From: CAVPCY01 sp963770765 | Lineage (GTDB): Bacteria > Actinomycetota > Coriobacteriia > Anaerosomatales > PHET01 | Direction of reading: 5' to 3' | Length of the DNA: 64,000 nucleotides | NCBI GenBank assembly: GCA_963770765.1 | Contig: CAVYQS010000012.1 | Span: forward strand, 248,001-312,000 | Shown: one piece after another, positions 53,331 through 61,983 of the stretch | How positions within the stretch are numbered: the first letter of the stretch is position 1 | How the letters are laid out: each line of letters opens with the position of its first letter | The notes under the pieces: generated by a model | Database searches by the model: none | What the model was told of the DNA's origin: nothing | Seen by the model: the letters and a program-made list of their open reading frames with translations, nothing else | Position numbers and translations under genes: made by a program

Positions 53331-54678
53331 CGGCGACACCCCCCTTCTTCACCTTCGCTTGTGGTGCGGTCGCCTGCTCCTTGTCGACGCCCCAGAACGC
53401 AGGGGCCTTGCCGATCACGGATTCAGCAAGCAAGACGAGCACCGGACGCTTGAACAGGACCATCATGACGATGTCGCACACGATTCCGATCATGAGCGTC
53501 AGAGCGAAGCCGCGAACTGGGCCGATGGCGACGAGGTAGAGCACCAGCGCCGACACCAGGGTCACGAGGTCGGCATCGATACTCGTCAGCATGCCGTGTC
53601 GCGAACCTGAGTTCGCAGCGGAGCGAATCGTCTTGCCCATCCTGACCTCTTCTTTGAACCGTTCCAAGATGAGGATCGAGGAGTCGGCCGCCAGACCGAT
53701 CGTGAGCACGATACCGGCGATGCCCGGCAAGGTGAGCGCGAAGAACCCCAACTGCGACAGCACGGCGAGGATGCCCATGAACAGCGAGGCAAAGGTCAAG
53801 AGCGCGCCCACGGTGATCAGGCCGAGACCGCGGTAGAAGGCGACCACATACACCGCGACCAGCGCAAGTCCGATGAGCGCCGCGAGCACACCCTGGCGCA
53901 ACGAATCCTGCCCGAGGGTGGGACCGACGACCCGCGACTCCGAGAACTCCAGGCTCACGGGAAGCGCACCTGTCTCCAAGACGGTCTTGAGCTGCTTGGC
54001 GGTCTCAGCAGTGAAGCTGCCCGAAATCGCCGTCTGTCCGTCGGTGATGGGCTCATTGACGACTGGAGCGGACTGCACCGTGCCGTCCAACACGATGGCT
54101 ACGAGCTTGCCGACGTTCGCGGTCGTGTACTCGCCCCAGGTCTGGGTGCCCTCGGAGTCCATGGTGACGTTGACTTCGATCTGTCCCGTCGTGGGGTTCT
54201 GCGAGACGGCGGCCGTGCGCACGACCTCGCCGGTCATGAAGGCCTCGTAGGAACCCTCGGGGAGCTTCACGTTGTCGTCACCGGTCGTGATCGCCGTGAC
54301 GGTAGCGGAGTCTGTGATCGATGCCACGTCGACGAACTCGAGCTGACCGGTGCTTCCCAGCACGGCGAGCGCCTCTTGCGCGTTGCTGATTCCGGGAATC
54401 TGCACGAGCAGCGAGTCGTTCCCCTGACGCTGGATGGAGGCCTCGCGGACTCCCAGACGGTCGACACGGTTGCGCACGATGAGCTCCGCACGGTCCATGA
54501 CCGACGCGGTCACCGGCGTGGTGGTGGACTCCTGCGCCGTCAAGATGACGGACAGGCCGCCTTGCAGATCGAGCCCCTGAGTGATCTTCTCGGCTGGGGG
54601 CCACAAGAAGGCCCACGAGCCTACGACGAGCACCATGGCGATCGCCAGCAATAGGATGTTCTGTTGCTTCTGGTCCAT
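53323..54678 (-). CDS. secD: Protein-export membrane protein SecD
   Basis: 451 residues from ATG at 54678 (MDQKQQNILLLAIAMVL); the open frame to 54885 is unrelated. Signature GLDLQGGLSVILTAQ, VDRLGVREASIQRQGNDSLLVQIPG, periplasmic P1 sequence AVLGSTGQLEFVDV, then VVAFYRGLGLI and the helices with LTLPGIAGIVLTIGLAADSSILILERFKEE. Shorter P1 than in E. coli, as usual outside proteobacteria. It precedes secF with an 8-bp overlap. Confidence 0.94.
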   Translation of the reverse strand: MDQKQQNILLLAIAMVLVVGSWAFLWPPAEKITQGLDLQGGLSVILTAQESTTTPVTASVMDRAELIVRNRVDRLGVREASIQRQGNDSLLVQIPGISNAQEALAVLGSTGQLEFVDVASITDSATVTAITTGDDNVKLPEGSYEAFMTGEVVRTAAVSQNPTTGQIEVNVTMDSEGTQTWGEYTTANVGKLVAIVLDGTVQSAPVVNEPITDGQTAISGSFTAETAKQLKTVLETGALPVSLEFSESRVVGPTLGQDSLRQGVLAALIGLALVAVYVVAFYRGLGLITVGALLTFASLFMGILAVLSQLGFFALTLPGIAGIVLTIGLAADSSILILERFKEEVRMGKTIRSAANSGSRHGMLTSIDADLVTLVSALVLYLVAIGPVRGFALTLMIGIVCDIVMMVLFKRPVLVLLAESVIGKAPAFWGVDKEQATAPQAKVKKGGVAGV

Positions 54679-54799
54679 GCCCCTGCCTTCCGTGCAGTGC
54701 GATATCGATTGCTTGCCTGAAGCGCTGTGACCCGTTGCCCCGCTGCGGCGCGTCGCCACGTGCTCGCGCCCCGGTACGGCGGCTACATCCCCGGGAGGA

Positions 54800-55135
54800 T
54801 CACTCCCCGGTGTCGACGTCGTCAGCCGGCGTGGCCCCCGAGTCGTCGCTCTCATCCTTGTCGGCAGCTTGCTTGTCTGGGACAACCTGACCGACGGCCT
54901 GCTTCGCGATCTCCATCTCGGCGCCGCTGGCGACCCGGATGCGAAGTCTCTCGCCGGCCTCGACCACGGTTCCGAAGATGCCGCCGATAGTGACGATCTC
55001 GTCGCCGGGCTTGATGCTCGAGACCATCTCCTTCTGCTGCTTGGCGCGCTTCTGCTGCGGCTTGATCACCAGCAGGTAGAACACGCCGATGATGATGGCG
55101 ATGAAGAATAGCTGCGAATACTGTCCTGCGCCCAT
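54800..55135 (-). CDS. yajC: Preprotein translocase subunit YajC
   Basis: 111 residues from ATG at 55135 (AGAGG 8 bp upstream). One membrane helix (SQLFFIAIIIGVFYLLVI) followed by the conserved KPQQKRAKQQKEMVSSIKPGDEIVTIGGIFG and an acidic tail. Order tgt, yajC, secD, secF is the widespread one. Confidence 0.93.
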   Translation of the reverse strand: MGAGQYSQLFFIAIIIGVFYLLVIKPQQKRAKQQKEMVSSIKPGDEIVTIGGIFGTVVEAGERLRIRVASGAEMEIAKQAVGQVVPDKQAADKDESDDSGATPADDVDTGE

Positions 55136-55253
55136 CTGTTGCACCTCTCGGAGTCCGTCTGACGATGCCGCTCTGTGCGCGGGCATCAACGGGTCATCTT
55201 ACAGTGCCCGCGCACGCGGCGAAAGCGTCCAGGCTCCGATTCGCTCCAAGAAC

Positions 55254-56375
55254 CTAGAAATCGTCGCACGCTGGCGACGATCGCCAGGCATCAAGGAACT
55301 GCGCGTACTCGCCGGCCTCGAGTGCAGCCCGGGCGCGCCGCATCAGTGCGAGCAGGAAGTGGAGGTTGTGAATCGTGAGCAAGATGGCGCCGAGCATCTC
55401 CTTGGTGTTCACGAGATGCCTCAGGTAGGCCCGGCTGTACTGGGAGCAGGTGGAGCAGGTGCACGCGGGGTCGAGCGCACCGAAGTCGCGGGTGAAGCGG
55501 GCGTTCTTCAGGTTGAGGCGACCTTCGCTCGAGAACGCAGTCCCCAGACGCGCGGTTCGGGTCGGAAGCACGCAGTCGAACATGTCCACGCCGAGGGCGA
55601 TGGCCTCAAGGAGCGTCGTGGGATTGCCCACGCCCATCAGGTAGCGGGGCCGATCGGCGGGAAGCGCATCGCAGACCGGACCCAGCGATTCGAGCATCAG
55701 CTCGTGAGGCTCTCCCACCGAGTAACCCCCGATCCCGTACCCGGGAAACCCGATCTGCACCAGGCGGTCGACGCTTTCCAGCCGCAGGTCGAGATGTACA
55801 CCGCCTTGCACGATCCCGAAGAGGGCCTGATCTTCTCGGAGGTGGGCCTTCTTGCAGCGCTCGGCCCACGCGGCACTTCGGGCGACCGCCGTGGCGATCA
55901 GCGCGCGCTCCGCGGGGTACGGCGGACACTGGTCGAGCTGCATGACGATGTCGGCGCCCAGCTGCTGCTGGATGCGCATGTTGTCCTCGGGGGACCAGAA
56001 GTGCCAAGCCCCGTCGACGATCGAACGGAACCGCACCCCCTCGTCGCTCAGCTTGAGGGTGTCGGCAAGCGAGAATATCTGGAACCCGCCGGAGTCCGTG
56101 AGGATCGCCCGGTCCCAGTTCATGAACGAGTGGAGGCCGCCTGCTTCTTCCACCAGGTCCGCCCCCGGGCGCAGAAACAGGTGATAGGCGTTCGCCAGCA
56201 CGATCTGCGCATCGAGCTCGTGGAGCTGCTCGGGTGTGATGCCCTTGACAGTGGCCCGGGTGCCCACCGGCATGAACACCGGCGTGTCGACCGCCCCGTG
56301 CGCGGTTTGGAGACGGCCCCGACGCGCCCGGGTGGATGTGTCGTTCGCCAGGATGGTGAAGTCGAAGAGTGTCAT
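55254..56375 (-). CDS. tgt: tRNA-guanine transglycosylase
   Basis: 373 residues from ATG at 56375. Exchanges G34 for preQ1 in GUN-anticodon tRNAs. Motifs: GRLQTAHGAVDTPVFMPVGTRATVKG, ILTDSGGFQIFSL with the catalytic Asp, YLMGVGNPTTLLEAIALGVDMFDCVLPTR with the second Asp, and the zinc ligands CTCSTCSQY with a downstream His. TACAAT, a -10-like box, lies only 7 bp from the ATG and no ribosome site is visible, so the message may be leaderless. With queA and queH nearby it makes queuosine. Confidence 0.94.
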   Translation of the reverse strand: MTLFDFTILANDTSTRARRGRLQTAHGAVDTPVFMPVGTRATVKGITPEQLHELDAQIVLANAYHLFLRPGADLVEEAGGLHSFMNWDRAILTDSGGFQIFSLADTLKLSDEGVRFRSIVDGAWHFWSPEDNMRIQQQLGADIVMQLDQCPPYPAERALIATAVARSAAWAERCKKAHLREDQALFGIVQGGVHLDLRLESVDRLVQIGFPGYGIGGYSVGEPHELMLESLGPVCDALPADRPRYLMGVGNPTTLLEAIALGVDMFDCVLPTRTARLGTAFSSEGRLNLKNARFTRDFGALDPACTCSTCSQYSRAYLRHLVNTKEMLGAILLTIHNLHFLLALMRRARAALEAGEYAQFLDAWRSSPACDDF

Positions 56376-56471
56376 GTGCGCGATTGTAACCGAGCCCTCA
56401 GGGCGGTCGCGTACCCAACAGGTAGAATACGTGCGAACTCCGCCCACCGCGCGAACGTCATACGGAGCACG

Positions 56472-57017
56472 ATGAACTACGAGACAGCCGAAGACGCCAC
56501 GCTCGTGACGGCGGCACAGGACGGCGACCTCAGCGCGTTCGAGGCGCTCGTGCGCCGTCATTCGCGCTCCGTCTACGCGCATGCGCTGCGCTTCTTCGGC
56601 GACTCGACGGCCGCAGACGACGTGTCTCAGGAGGTGTTCCTCAAGGTGTACCGCTCGATCGACGGCTTCGACGAGCGAGCCCGCTTCTCGACCTGGCTCT
56701 ATCGGGTCACCCGGAACGCGTGCCTCGACGAAGTCCGGGCGGGCAAGCGTCGCCCGGCCCCGATCGACCCCGTCGACGTGTGCGTGCCGACAGCCGACTT
56801 CGCAGATGAAGTCGTCCTCGGCGCAGCCATCGAGCTCGCCACCCGTGCTCTACCGCCCGAGGACCGTGACGCGCTATCCGCCGTCGCGGTGTTCGGCCTG
56901 ACGTATGCCGAGGCGGCAACTGCGCTCGGCGTTCCTGCCGGCACGGTCAAGTCCCGCGTCTTCCGTGCCAGACGGTCGTTGGCGGCCACTTTGTGCATGG
57001 GTCAGGGAGGTGCCTGA
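56472..57017 (+). CDS. ECF RNA polymerase sigma factor
   Basis: 181 residues from ATG at 56472 (GGAG 4 bp upstream). A much longer plus frame from 55089 is antisense to tgt for its first 460 codons. Region 2: FEALVRRHSRSVYAHALRFFGDSTAADDVSQEVFLKVYRSIDGFDERARFSTWLYRVTRNACLD; region 4: GLTYAEAATALGVPAGTVKSRVFRARR. It overlaps the next gene's ATG (TGATG), so sigma and anti-sigma are coupled. Target promoters unknown. Confidence 0.92.
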   Translation: MNYETAEDATLVTAAQDGDLSAFEALVRRHSRSVYAHALRFFGDSTAADDVSQEVFLKVYRSIDGFDERARFSTWLYRVTRNACLDEVRAGKRRPAPIDPVDVCVPTADFADEVVLGAAIELATRALPPEDRDALSAVAVFGLTYAEAATALGVPAGTVKSRVFRARRSLAATLCMGQGGA

Positions 57018-58054
57018 TGGACTGCAACGAGGCCCAGCGCATCATCTCCGAAAGGCTCGATGACGAGTATCTCGACTCCGAGCAGCTCGCGCTCGCGAAG
57101 AAGCACTGCCGCGCGTGCCAGGATTGCAGCGCGTACGTTCGTGCGCTGGTCCAGGTTCAGCGCTCGCCTCTCCCCCGGCCACCGGCGGATCTTCCCGACC
57201 GCGTCATGGCCGCGGTTCGTGCTGAAGCATCTCGTGTCGCGGTGGTGCCCGCAGAGGAGGAACAACCGGAAGTCCCCCTGCCCGAAGCACCAGCGTCGCC
57301 CACCTTCGGAGCATCTCTCCTCGGGTATGTGACCGCCCCCCGGAACCGGCGCACGGTCACCATCTGGGGTGCAGCAGCAGCCACGCTCTTCATCGTGGCT
57401 TCGGTGACCGCGATCGGCGGTCTCAGGCAGATCACTGCCGACCCGACGGCGTCGCGCCAAGCAGCCGAGCAGACCAAGAGCAGCGACCTCTCCGACATGA
57501 ATGCAGCCCCCGAGAGCACATCCCAAGACGCAATCGGTGGGAGTGTCGCATCGGAGCCCGTCTCGGCTGTTCCGGACTACATCGTGGTGAGTGGAGTCGT
57601 ATACGTGGCGACCGGGCCGATCTCAGGAGTGGAGACCAGCACACTCAGCCCGGCGGGATCGACACGGAGTTCGCTCAGCGTCGGCGGTGCTCCGACGAGC
57701 CGAGCGGTGTTGGGGCTCGGCGACCCTGCCCGCGTCTACATCGTCAACGATACCGGTGAGCTCCTCGGCTTCGACCGAGTGACACGCAGCTACCGCAACG
57801 CGACCTACGCGCTGTCGAGCGCCGAGCTGCTCACCTACGGGCTCTGGGCCACCCTGCCTGCCGGAGTGGATCAGCCGACGAATCCCAACGGTATGCCCGA
57901 GTACGTCTCGGCAGGCACCGACGAGTTGGGTGTCGAAGTGTTCCGACCAACGGCCGGCGGCACCGACTCGGGCTTCGCGGTGGCACCCGGGACACCCGCG
58001 AGCGATCCCGCAGCGGGTAATCCGGGGTGGACGTGGTGGATCCCCGCGCGCTGA
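57017..58054 (+). CDS. Zinc-finger anti-sigma factor
   Basis: 345 residues, ATG overlapping the sigma stop; GGGAGG lies 6 bp upstream. The N-terminal zinc anti-sigma domain has MDCNEAQRIISERLDDEYLDSEQ and the HCRACQDC ligand set (H-x3-C-x2-C). A Pro-rich linker, one membrane helix (about residues 115-135) and a secreted domain follow (YIVVSGVVYVAT, VYIVNDTGELLGFDRV) that may sense envelope state. It probably sequesters the ECF factor at the membrane. It converges on queA with a 1-bp gap. Confidence 0.85.
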   Translation: MDCNEAQRIISERLDDEYLDSEQLALAKKHCRACQDCSAYVRALVQVQRSPLPRPPADLPDRVMAAVRAEASRVAVVPAEEEQPEVPLPEAPASPTFGASLLGYVTAPRNRRTVTIWGAAAATLFIVASVTAIGGLRQITADPTASRQAAEQTKSSDLSDMNAAPESTSQDAIGGSVASEPVSAVPDYIVVSGVVYVATGPISGVETSTLSPAGSTRSSLSVGGAPTSRAVLGLGDPARVYIVNDTGELLGFDRVTRSYRNATYALSSAELLTYGLWATLPAGVDQPTNPNGMPEYVSAGTDELGVEVFRPTAGGTDSGFAVAPGTPASDPAAGNPGWTWWIPAR

Positions 58055-58055
58055 G

Positions 58056-59090
58056 CTACACGATGAGCATCGCATCGCCCAAGCTGAGGAAGCGGTACCG
58101 CTCGTCGATCGCTTCTCGGTACGCGCGCATCACGAGTTCACGACCCGCGAAGGCGCTCACCATCATCAGCAGTGTCGATCGCGGCACGTGGAAGTTCGTG
58201 ACCATCGCATCGACAGCCTGGAAACGGTGACCGGGAAGGATGAACAGGCTGGTCGAGCCCTCTGTGGGGACCACGCCCGCTTCCTCAGGGTCATAGGCAC
58301 TCTCGAGCGCACGTACGGTGGTCGTCCCCACCGCGATCACCCGACCGCCGTTCGCGCGTGTCTGCGAGAACGCTTGTGACACCGATTCGCCCACGCGGAA
58401 GTGCTCTGTGTGTATGTGATGGTCGCGCGGGTCGTCCGCGGAGACCGGCCGAAAGGTGTCCAGCCCGACATCGAGCTCGACGCTCTCAAGGCGCGCGCCA
58501 GCGGACACACACCTCCCGATAAGATCGGTGGTGAAGTGGAGCCCCGCTGTCGGCGCTGCTGCACTTCTCTCATCGCGCGCGAAGATCGTCTGGTAGGACT
58601 CGGGGTCGGCCAACGGACGCGTGATGTAGGGAGGCAACGGCACCTCCCCGATCCGGCGGACCACGTCAAGGAAGCTTTCTCCGCGCGGAGTGAACTGCAC
58701 GAGTCTGCTGCCGCCCTCGTCGAGCACGTCGACGACGAGCCCTGTCATGGCCCCGTCGCCAAACACCATGCGCGCACCCGGCTTCAAACGGCGCCCCGGC
58801 TTGACGAGGCACTCCCACGCGTTCTCATAGCGTTCGCGAAGCAGCAGTACCTCGACCGCTCCGCCGCTCTCGTCTTTGACCCCCGGAAGGCGGGCGGGCA
58901 GGACGCGGGTCTCGTTGACCACGAGCAGGTCGCCTGGGTGCAGATAGTCGGGAAGGTCGGAGAAGGTGCGGTGGTCGATCTGGCCGCTCATGCGGTCGAG
59001 AACAAGCAGCCGGCAGCTGTCGCGCGGCTCAGCGGGTGACTGGGCGATCAGTCCCGTGGGTAGCTCGTAGTCGAAGTCGTCGGTGTGCAT
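58056..59090 (-). CDS. queA: S-adenosylmethionine:tRNA ribosyltransferase-isomerase
   Basis: 344 residues from ATG at 59090. Builds epoxyqueuosine from preQ1-tRNA and SAM. Family sequence: YELPTGLIAQSPAEPRDSCRLLVL, LLVVNETRVLPARL, GEVPLPPYI, SYQTIFARDERSAAAPTAGLHFT, TFRPVS and HTEHFRV, NGGRVIAVGTTTVRALES, STSLFILPGHRFQAVDAMVTNFHVPRSTLLMMVSAFAG. The end meets the anti-sigma gene within 1 bp, so the two transcripts must overlap at their 3' ends. Confidence 0.95.
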   Translation of the reverse strand: MHTDDFDYELPTGLIAQSPAEPRDSCRLLVLDRMSGQIDHRTFSDLPDYLHPGDLLVVNETRVLPARLPGVKDESGGAVEVLLLRERYENAWECLVKPGRRLKPGARMVFGDGAMTGLVVDVLDEGGSRLVQFTPRGESFLDVVRRIGEVPLPPYITRPLADPESYQTIFARDERSAAAPTAGLHFTTDLIGRCVSAGARLESVELDVGLDTFRPVSADDPRDHHIHTEHFRVGESVSQAFSQTRANGGRVIAVGTTTVRALESAYDPEEAGVVPTEGSTSLFILPGHRFQAVDAMVTNFHVPRSTLLMMVSAFAGRELVMRAYREAIDERYRFLSLGDAMLIV

Positions 59091-59197
59091 TGGGTGTGAC
59101 GCATCCTCTTCTGGTGGTCGTTTCGTCTCCGCCGGCGAGTGTACCGCAGCGTCTGCGCGCACCGGCGCTGCGGTTCCAGCTCGAGCGATCGACGCCG

Positions 59198-59839
59198 CTA
59201 GAGTCCGCTCTGCGGCTTCGCACGTTGGGCCTGGCGGGCGGCCTTGCGCTCGACGCGTTCGACCCGGGCCTCCTCTGCGCTCGGCGAGCAGCCGCAGTAG
59301 TTCTGGCGGTACATCCCCTCCTCGCGCGAGCGGCGCGTCGTGTCGCCGTAGCGATCCCGAAAGTCCCTGTGCAGGTACGCGACTCCCGCCGCGGCCGAAC
59401 AGCTCTCGCCCGCGGCCGCCAATGCCTCGACGTTCTGGTAGGGGCTCACGGAGAGTGTCGTGCTCACGGAGTCGTACCCGTGCGCCGCCGCCCAGTCGGA
59501 TACGACGCTGAGCCTCAGTTGGTGGCACGCGCGGCATCGGTCGTCGCGCGTGCTGGCGCCGGCGACGGCGCTTGTCCACGCATCAGGGTCGTAGGCGAGC
59601 TCGACCACGGTCACCCCATGGCCGACGGCGTAGTCACGCAGGGTCGCGAGGCGCCGCAGGTACTCCTCGGCAGGATGGATGTTGGGGTTGTAGTAGATCA
59701 CCGTGACAGCGTGCCCGTCGCGTACGAACGCGTCGTACGGCTCGATCAAGCACGGACCACAGCACGCGTGGAGTGCCAATGTCGGGCGCCTGGTGGGTGT
59801 CGATCCGGTTCCGCTCATGGCACCGAGGATACCCCTCAT
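59198..59839 (-). CDS. queH: Epoxyqueuosine reductase QueH
   Basis: About 213 residues (ATG at 59839 overlaps the upstream stop as ATGA; ATG at 59818 is an alternative). QueH reduces epoxyqueuosine to queuosine with an iron-sulphur centre. Cys motifs LHACCGPCLIEP, RCRACHQLR and NYCGCSPS match the family, as do YYNPNIHPAEEYLRRL and TTLSVSPYQN. Replaces the cobalamin-dependent QueG. It completes a local set with queA and tgt. Confidence 0.9.
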   Translation of the reverse strand: MRGILGAMSGTGSTPTRRPTLALHACCGPCLIEPYDAFVRDGHAVTVIYYNPNIHPAEEYLRRLATLRDYAVGHGVTVVELAYDPDAWTSAVAGASTRDDRCRACHQLRLSVVSDWAAAHGYDSVSTTLSVSPYQNVEALAAAGESCSAAAGVAYLHRDFRDRYGDTTRRSREEGMYRQNYCGCSPSAEEARVERVERKAARQAQRAKPQSGL

Positions 59840-60507
59840 GCCCCGAACAGGGCAGAGCCGACCGACACGACGCCGAACAGGATGAAGACGATCCCGGATA
59901 CTCTGCGCAGGAGCTCCTCGGGGAGCCGCTTTCCGAGCATGCTGCCAAGCACGATGGCCACAGCGTCCGCCACGACCATCCCGAGCGTCGATCCCATGGT
60001 CACCATCCAGAACCGCTCCACCCCAGACAGGGCGTCGACTCCTGACCCCGCGGCCAGGGCCCACGCGGGCAGCGTGAGTCCCGCTCCCGTCGCCAGGCGA
60101 ATCAGCGCCTCGCCGGGGTCGGCGGCGATGGCGATCGTCATGATCTGAGTCTTGTCGCCGAGCTCGGCGAAGAAGAAGGCCACGGCGGTAGCCATGATCG
60201 GCCCGAGTGTCCCGCGACCGCGATCGGCGTCGGACTCATCGACGCTGTCACCTTTGAGCGTCCATATCCCGAACCCGACGAACATGGCGCCCGATACCCA
60301 AGGCAGTATCCCGCGCGGGATGAAGCTGCCGAGCGTCTGCCCGACGAGCGTGGAGGCCATGTGAACGACGAGCGTCGCGATGAAGATTCCGACGAGCACC
60401 TGCCACGCGCGGTAGCGAGTCGCGAGCAAAAGCGCGAGCAGCTGGGACTTGTCGGCCAGCTCGCCGATCATGATCAACACGAACGACACTGCGAACACGT
60501 ACAGCAT
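59836..60507 (-). CDS. UPF0016/TMEM165 family manganese exporter
   Basis: 223 residues from ATG at 60507 (GGGAGG upstream; an upstream start at 60528 is weaker). Six or seven membrane helices with two copies of the E-x-G-D-[KR]-[TS] type motif (MIGELADKSQ and FAELGDKTQ). Members move Mn2+ (and Ca2+) by cation/proton exchange; bacterial forms export manganese. The preceding manganese riboswitch supports this assignment. The ribosome site is inside a hairpin (60513-60537). Confidence 0.9.
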   Translation of the reverse strand: MLYVFAVSFVLIMIGELADKSQLLALLLATRYRAWQVLVGIFIATLVVHMASTLVGQTLGSFIPRGILPWVSGAMFVGFGIWTLKGDSVDESDADRGRGTLGPIMATAVAFFFAELGDKTQIMTIAIAADPGEALIRLATGAGLTLPAWALAAGSGVDALSGVERFWMVTMGSTLGMVVADAVAIVLGSMLGKRLPEELLRRVSGIVFILFGVVSVGSALFGA

Positions 60508-60512
60508 GGACC

Positions 60513-60537
60513 CTCCCGGCCGGCTCACCGCCGGGAG
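60513..60537 (-). promoter_or_regulatory. Hairpin sequestering the exporter ribosome site
   Basis: CTCCCGGC (60513-60520) pairs with GCCGGGAG (60530-60537), an 8-bp stem with a 9-nt loop. It covers the GGGAGG ribosome site, so expression may be controlled at translation by the riboswitch 55 bp upstream. Confidence 0.6.
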
Positions 60538-60591
60538 ACATCGTGACCCCGGCGGACGGAGGACGTCCGCAGGAAGCGGCGCGCCTCATCT

Positions 60592-60712
60592 ACATCCGCC
60601 GAAGGTCTCGCGTGGGGTCGTGTTCCGTGAACCTGGCCGCACCGGGACCGCTCGGGTCCAGTGTGTCGACGCGGCCTCCTGCGCATGCAGGATCGCTACT
60701 CCCCTTCGACCG
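60592..60712 (-). ncRNA. yybP-ykoY manganese riboswitch
   Basis: The minus strand reads GTCGAAGGGGAGTAGC at the 5' side, GTCGACACACTGG in the middle, and GCGAGACCTTCGGC at the 3' side, the yybP-ykoY conserved elements. P1 pairs CGAAGG (60709-60704) with CCTTCG (60604-60599). Located between the csp terminator and a UPF0016 gene. High Mn2+ is expected to turn on the exporter. Confidence 0.85.
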
Positions 60713-60716
60713 CGCC

Positions 60717-60746
60717 AGTCTATCGCTCGCCTGTCGTCATGGTCAA
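60717..60746 (-). promoter_or_regulatory. Promoter of the riboswitch-exporter mRNA
   Basis: TTGACC (60746-60741), 18-bp spacer, TAGACT (60722-60717). Predicted start near 60710, at the 5' edge of the riboswitch. Confidence 0.6.
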
Positions 60747-60752
60747 CAAGAA

Positions 60753-60779
60753 GGAGGCGACCCGAATCGGGCCGCCTCC
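60753..60779 (-). terminator. Terminator of the cold-shock gene
   Basis: GGAGGCG (60753-60759) pairs with CGCCTCC (60773-60779), plus an inner CCCG/CGGG helix with one mismatch. On the minus strand it is followed by TTCTTGTT. Confidence 0.75.
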
Positions 60780-60799
60780 ATCGGTCGTCTGGTCTATGG

Positions 60800-61003
60800 C
60801 TACGCTTTGCGAACGTTGCTCGCCTGCTGCTTGCCGTTGTTTCCGACGGTCACGTCGAACGTGACTGCCTGGCCCTCATCGAGGGTCTTGAAGCCGTCGA
60901 CCTGGATCTCACTGAAGTGGACGAACAGATCGTCGCCACCCTCCTGCGAGATGAAGCCGTAGCCTTTGTCGGGGTTGAACCACTTGACAGTACCTTCAGC
61001 CAT
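60800..61003 (-). CDS. csp: Cold-shock domain protein
   Basis: 67 residues from ATG at 61003 (GGAAGGA 9 bp upstream). Single nucleic-acid-binding OB fold, RNP1 KGYGFISQ and RNP2 DLFVHFSEI. Long about 150-nt leader behind a housekeeping-like promoter, as usual for cold-shock genes whose leaders change structure with temperature. It ends at a good terminator. The extra N-terminal codons to 61180 are not part of the family. Confidence 0.93.
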   Translation of the reverse strand: MAEGTVKWFNPDKGYGFISQEGGDDLFVHFSEIQVDGFKTLDEGQAVTFDVTVGNNGKQQASNVRKA

Positions 61004-61160
61004 GCCTAACCGTCCTTCCGCCCGTCTCCGGGCTCCCACTCTGGCGACTCGAAGGGTACCGCCCGCTGCGGCCGGCTTCCCCCACCGGACATCAACAGCG
61101 CTGCGAAGCCGACCCACCTCGTCGCAATCTGACGAGCCGTCTGAAAGCCCGCCGAGAACA

Positions 61161-61190
61161 AGTCTAGCCCGACGCTTCAAAGGGTGGCAA
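61161..61190 (-). promoter_or_regulatory. Promoter of the cold-shock gene
   Basis: TTGCCA (61190-61185), 18-bp spacer, TAGACT (61166-61161). Same -10 hexamer and spacing as the riboswitch promoter. Leaves a leader of about 150 nt. Confidence 0.5.
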
Positions 61191-61213
61191 CCGCCTCCCG
61201 CGAACGTCGCGCG

Positions 61214-61978
61214 TTACTCCTGCGGCTCGTTGCGCCGGGACGAAGAGCGACGCGAGACGAAGAAGAGAGCGACAAGCGCCGCAACCGCGATCGCCGCCAA
61301 GACGCCGATCAGCGTGTTGATCGCATCGCCCGAACCGGAGACACCCGGCAGCTGCATCGAGTACTTCACTTCGACCGTCGTGCTGTCACCCGGCTTCATC
61401 TCGAGTGCCGGCAGCACGTAGAGGCTCTCGCCGAGCTCGCTCGTGGCCGGTTCGCCCACAGGTTCGGGGTCTATCCGCACGTCGGTCGCGAGCGCAGGCG
61501 TCCTCACCGAGATGACGGTCTCGCTCGACACCGTTGACTGCACGAACTCGAAGACGGCTGATATCTCGTCGCCCTGCTGCGTGTGAGCCTTCCCCGACAG
61601 GTCCACCTGCGCGGTACGGAACTCGGAGAGCACGAACTCGGCGTAGGAACCCCCGCTGCCCTTCTTCGTCACGTGGGCTCGCTGAATGTCCTGGCTGGCA
61701 TCGCCGCCGGAGATCTCGCCGGCCCAGTCGACGATCATTCCTTCGACCAAGGGCAAGCGGACCGTCGCAGGAAGCTGCACCGACTCCGGCACGCTGAGAG
61801 AGACGATGGCGACGGCCTCGCTGGGCTTCGCGGCCATCCAGAACTGCACCTCGGTCACCCCGGTCGCGACCGGGGCGGTCGGCGTTGCCGGAGATGACTC
61901 GGCAGCACGCGCTCCTGCGGGCGCCAACCACACTGCTGCGACGAAGAGCGCGGCGAGCGCATACCGTCGACCGGTCAT
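61214..61978 (-). CDS. Secreted, membrane-anchored protein of unknown function
   Basis: 254 residues from ATG at 61978 (AAGGAG 8 bp upstream). Signal peptide (ALAALFVAAVWLAPAGARA), a beta-rich extracellular region of about 190 residues (VTEVQFWMAAKPSEAVAIVSLSVP ...) and a C-terminal helix (TLIGVLAAIAVAALVALFFV) ending in Arg/Ser, so the protein is held on the outer face. No known domain. It follows folD by 5 bp and may be co-transcribed; no functional link is obvious. Confidence 0.6.
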   Translation of the reverse strand: MTGRRYALAALFVAAVWLAPAGARAAESSPATPTAPVATGVTEVQFWMAAKPSEAVAIVSLSVPESVQLPATVRLPLVEGMIVDWAGEISGGDASQDIQRAHVTKKGSGGSYAEFVLSEFRTAQVDLSGKAHTQQGDEISAVFEFVQSTVSSETVISVRTPALATDVRIDPEPVGEPATSELGESLYVLPALEMKPGDSTTVEVKYSMQLPGVSGSGDAINTLIGVLAAIAVAALVALFFVSRRSSSRRNEPQE

Positions 61979-61983
61979 GGCGA

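Noticed and set aside
55089..56471. Plus-strand open frame of 642 codons running into the ECF sigma gene
   Set aside because: The first about 460 codons are antisense to tgt and lack homology; the sigma family sequence starts at 56472 with its own ribosome site.
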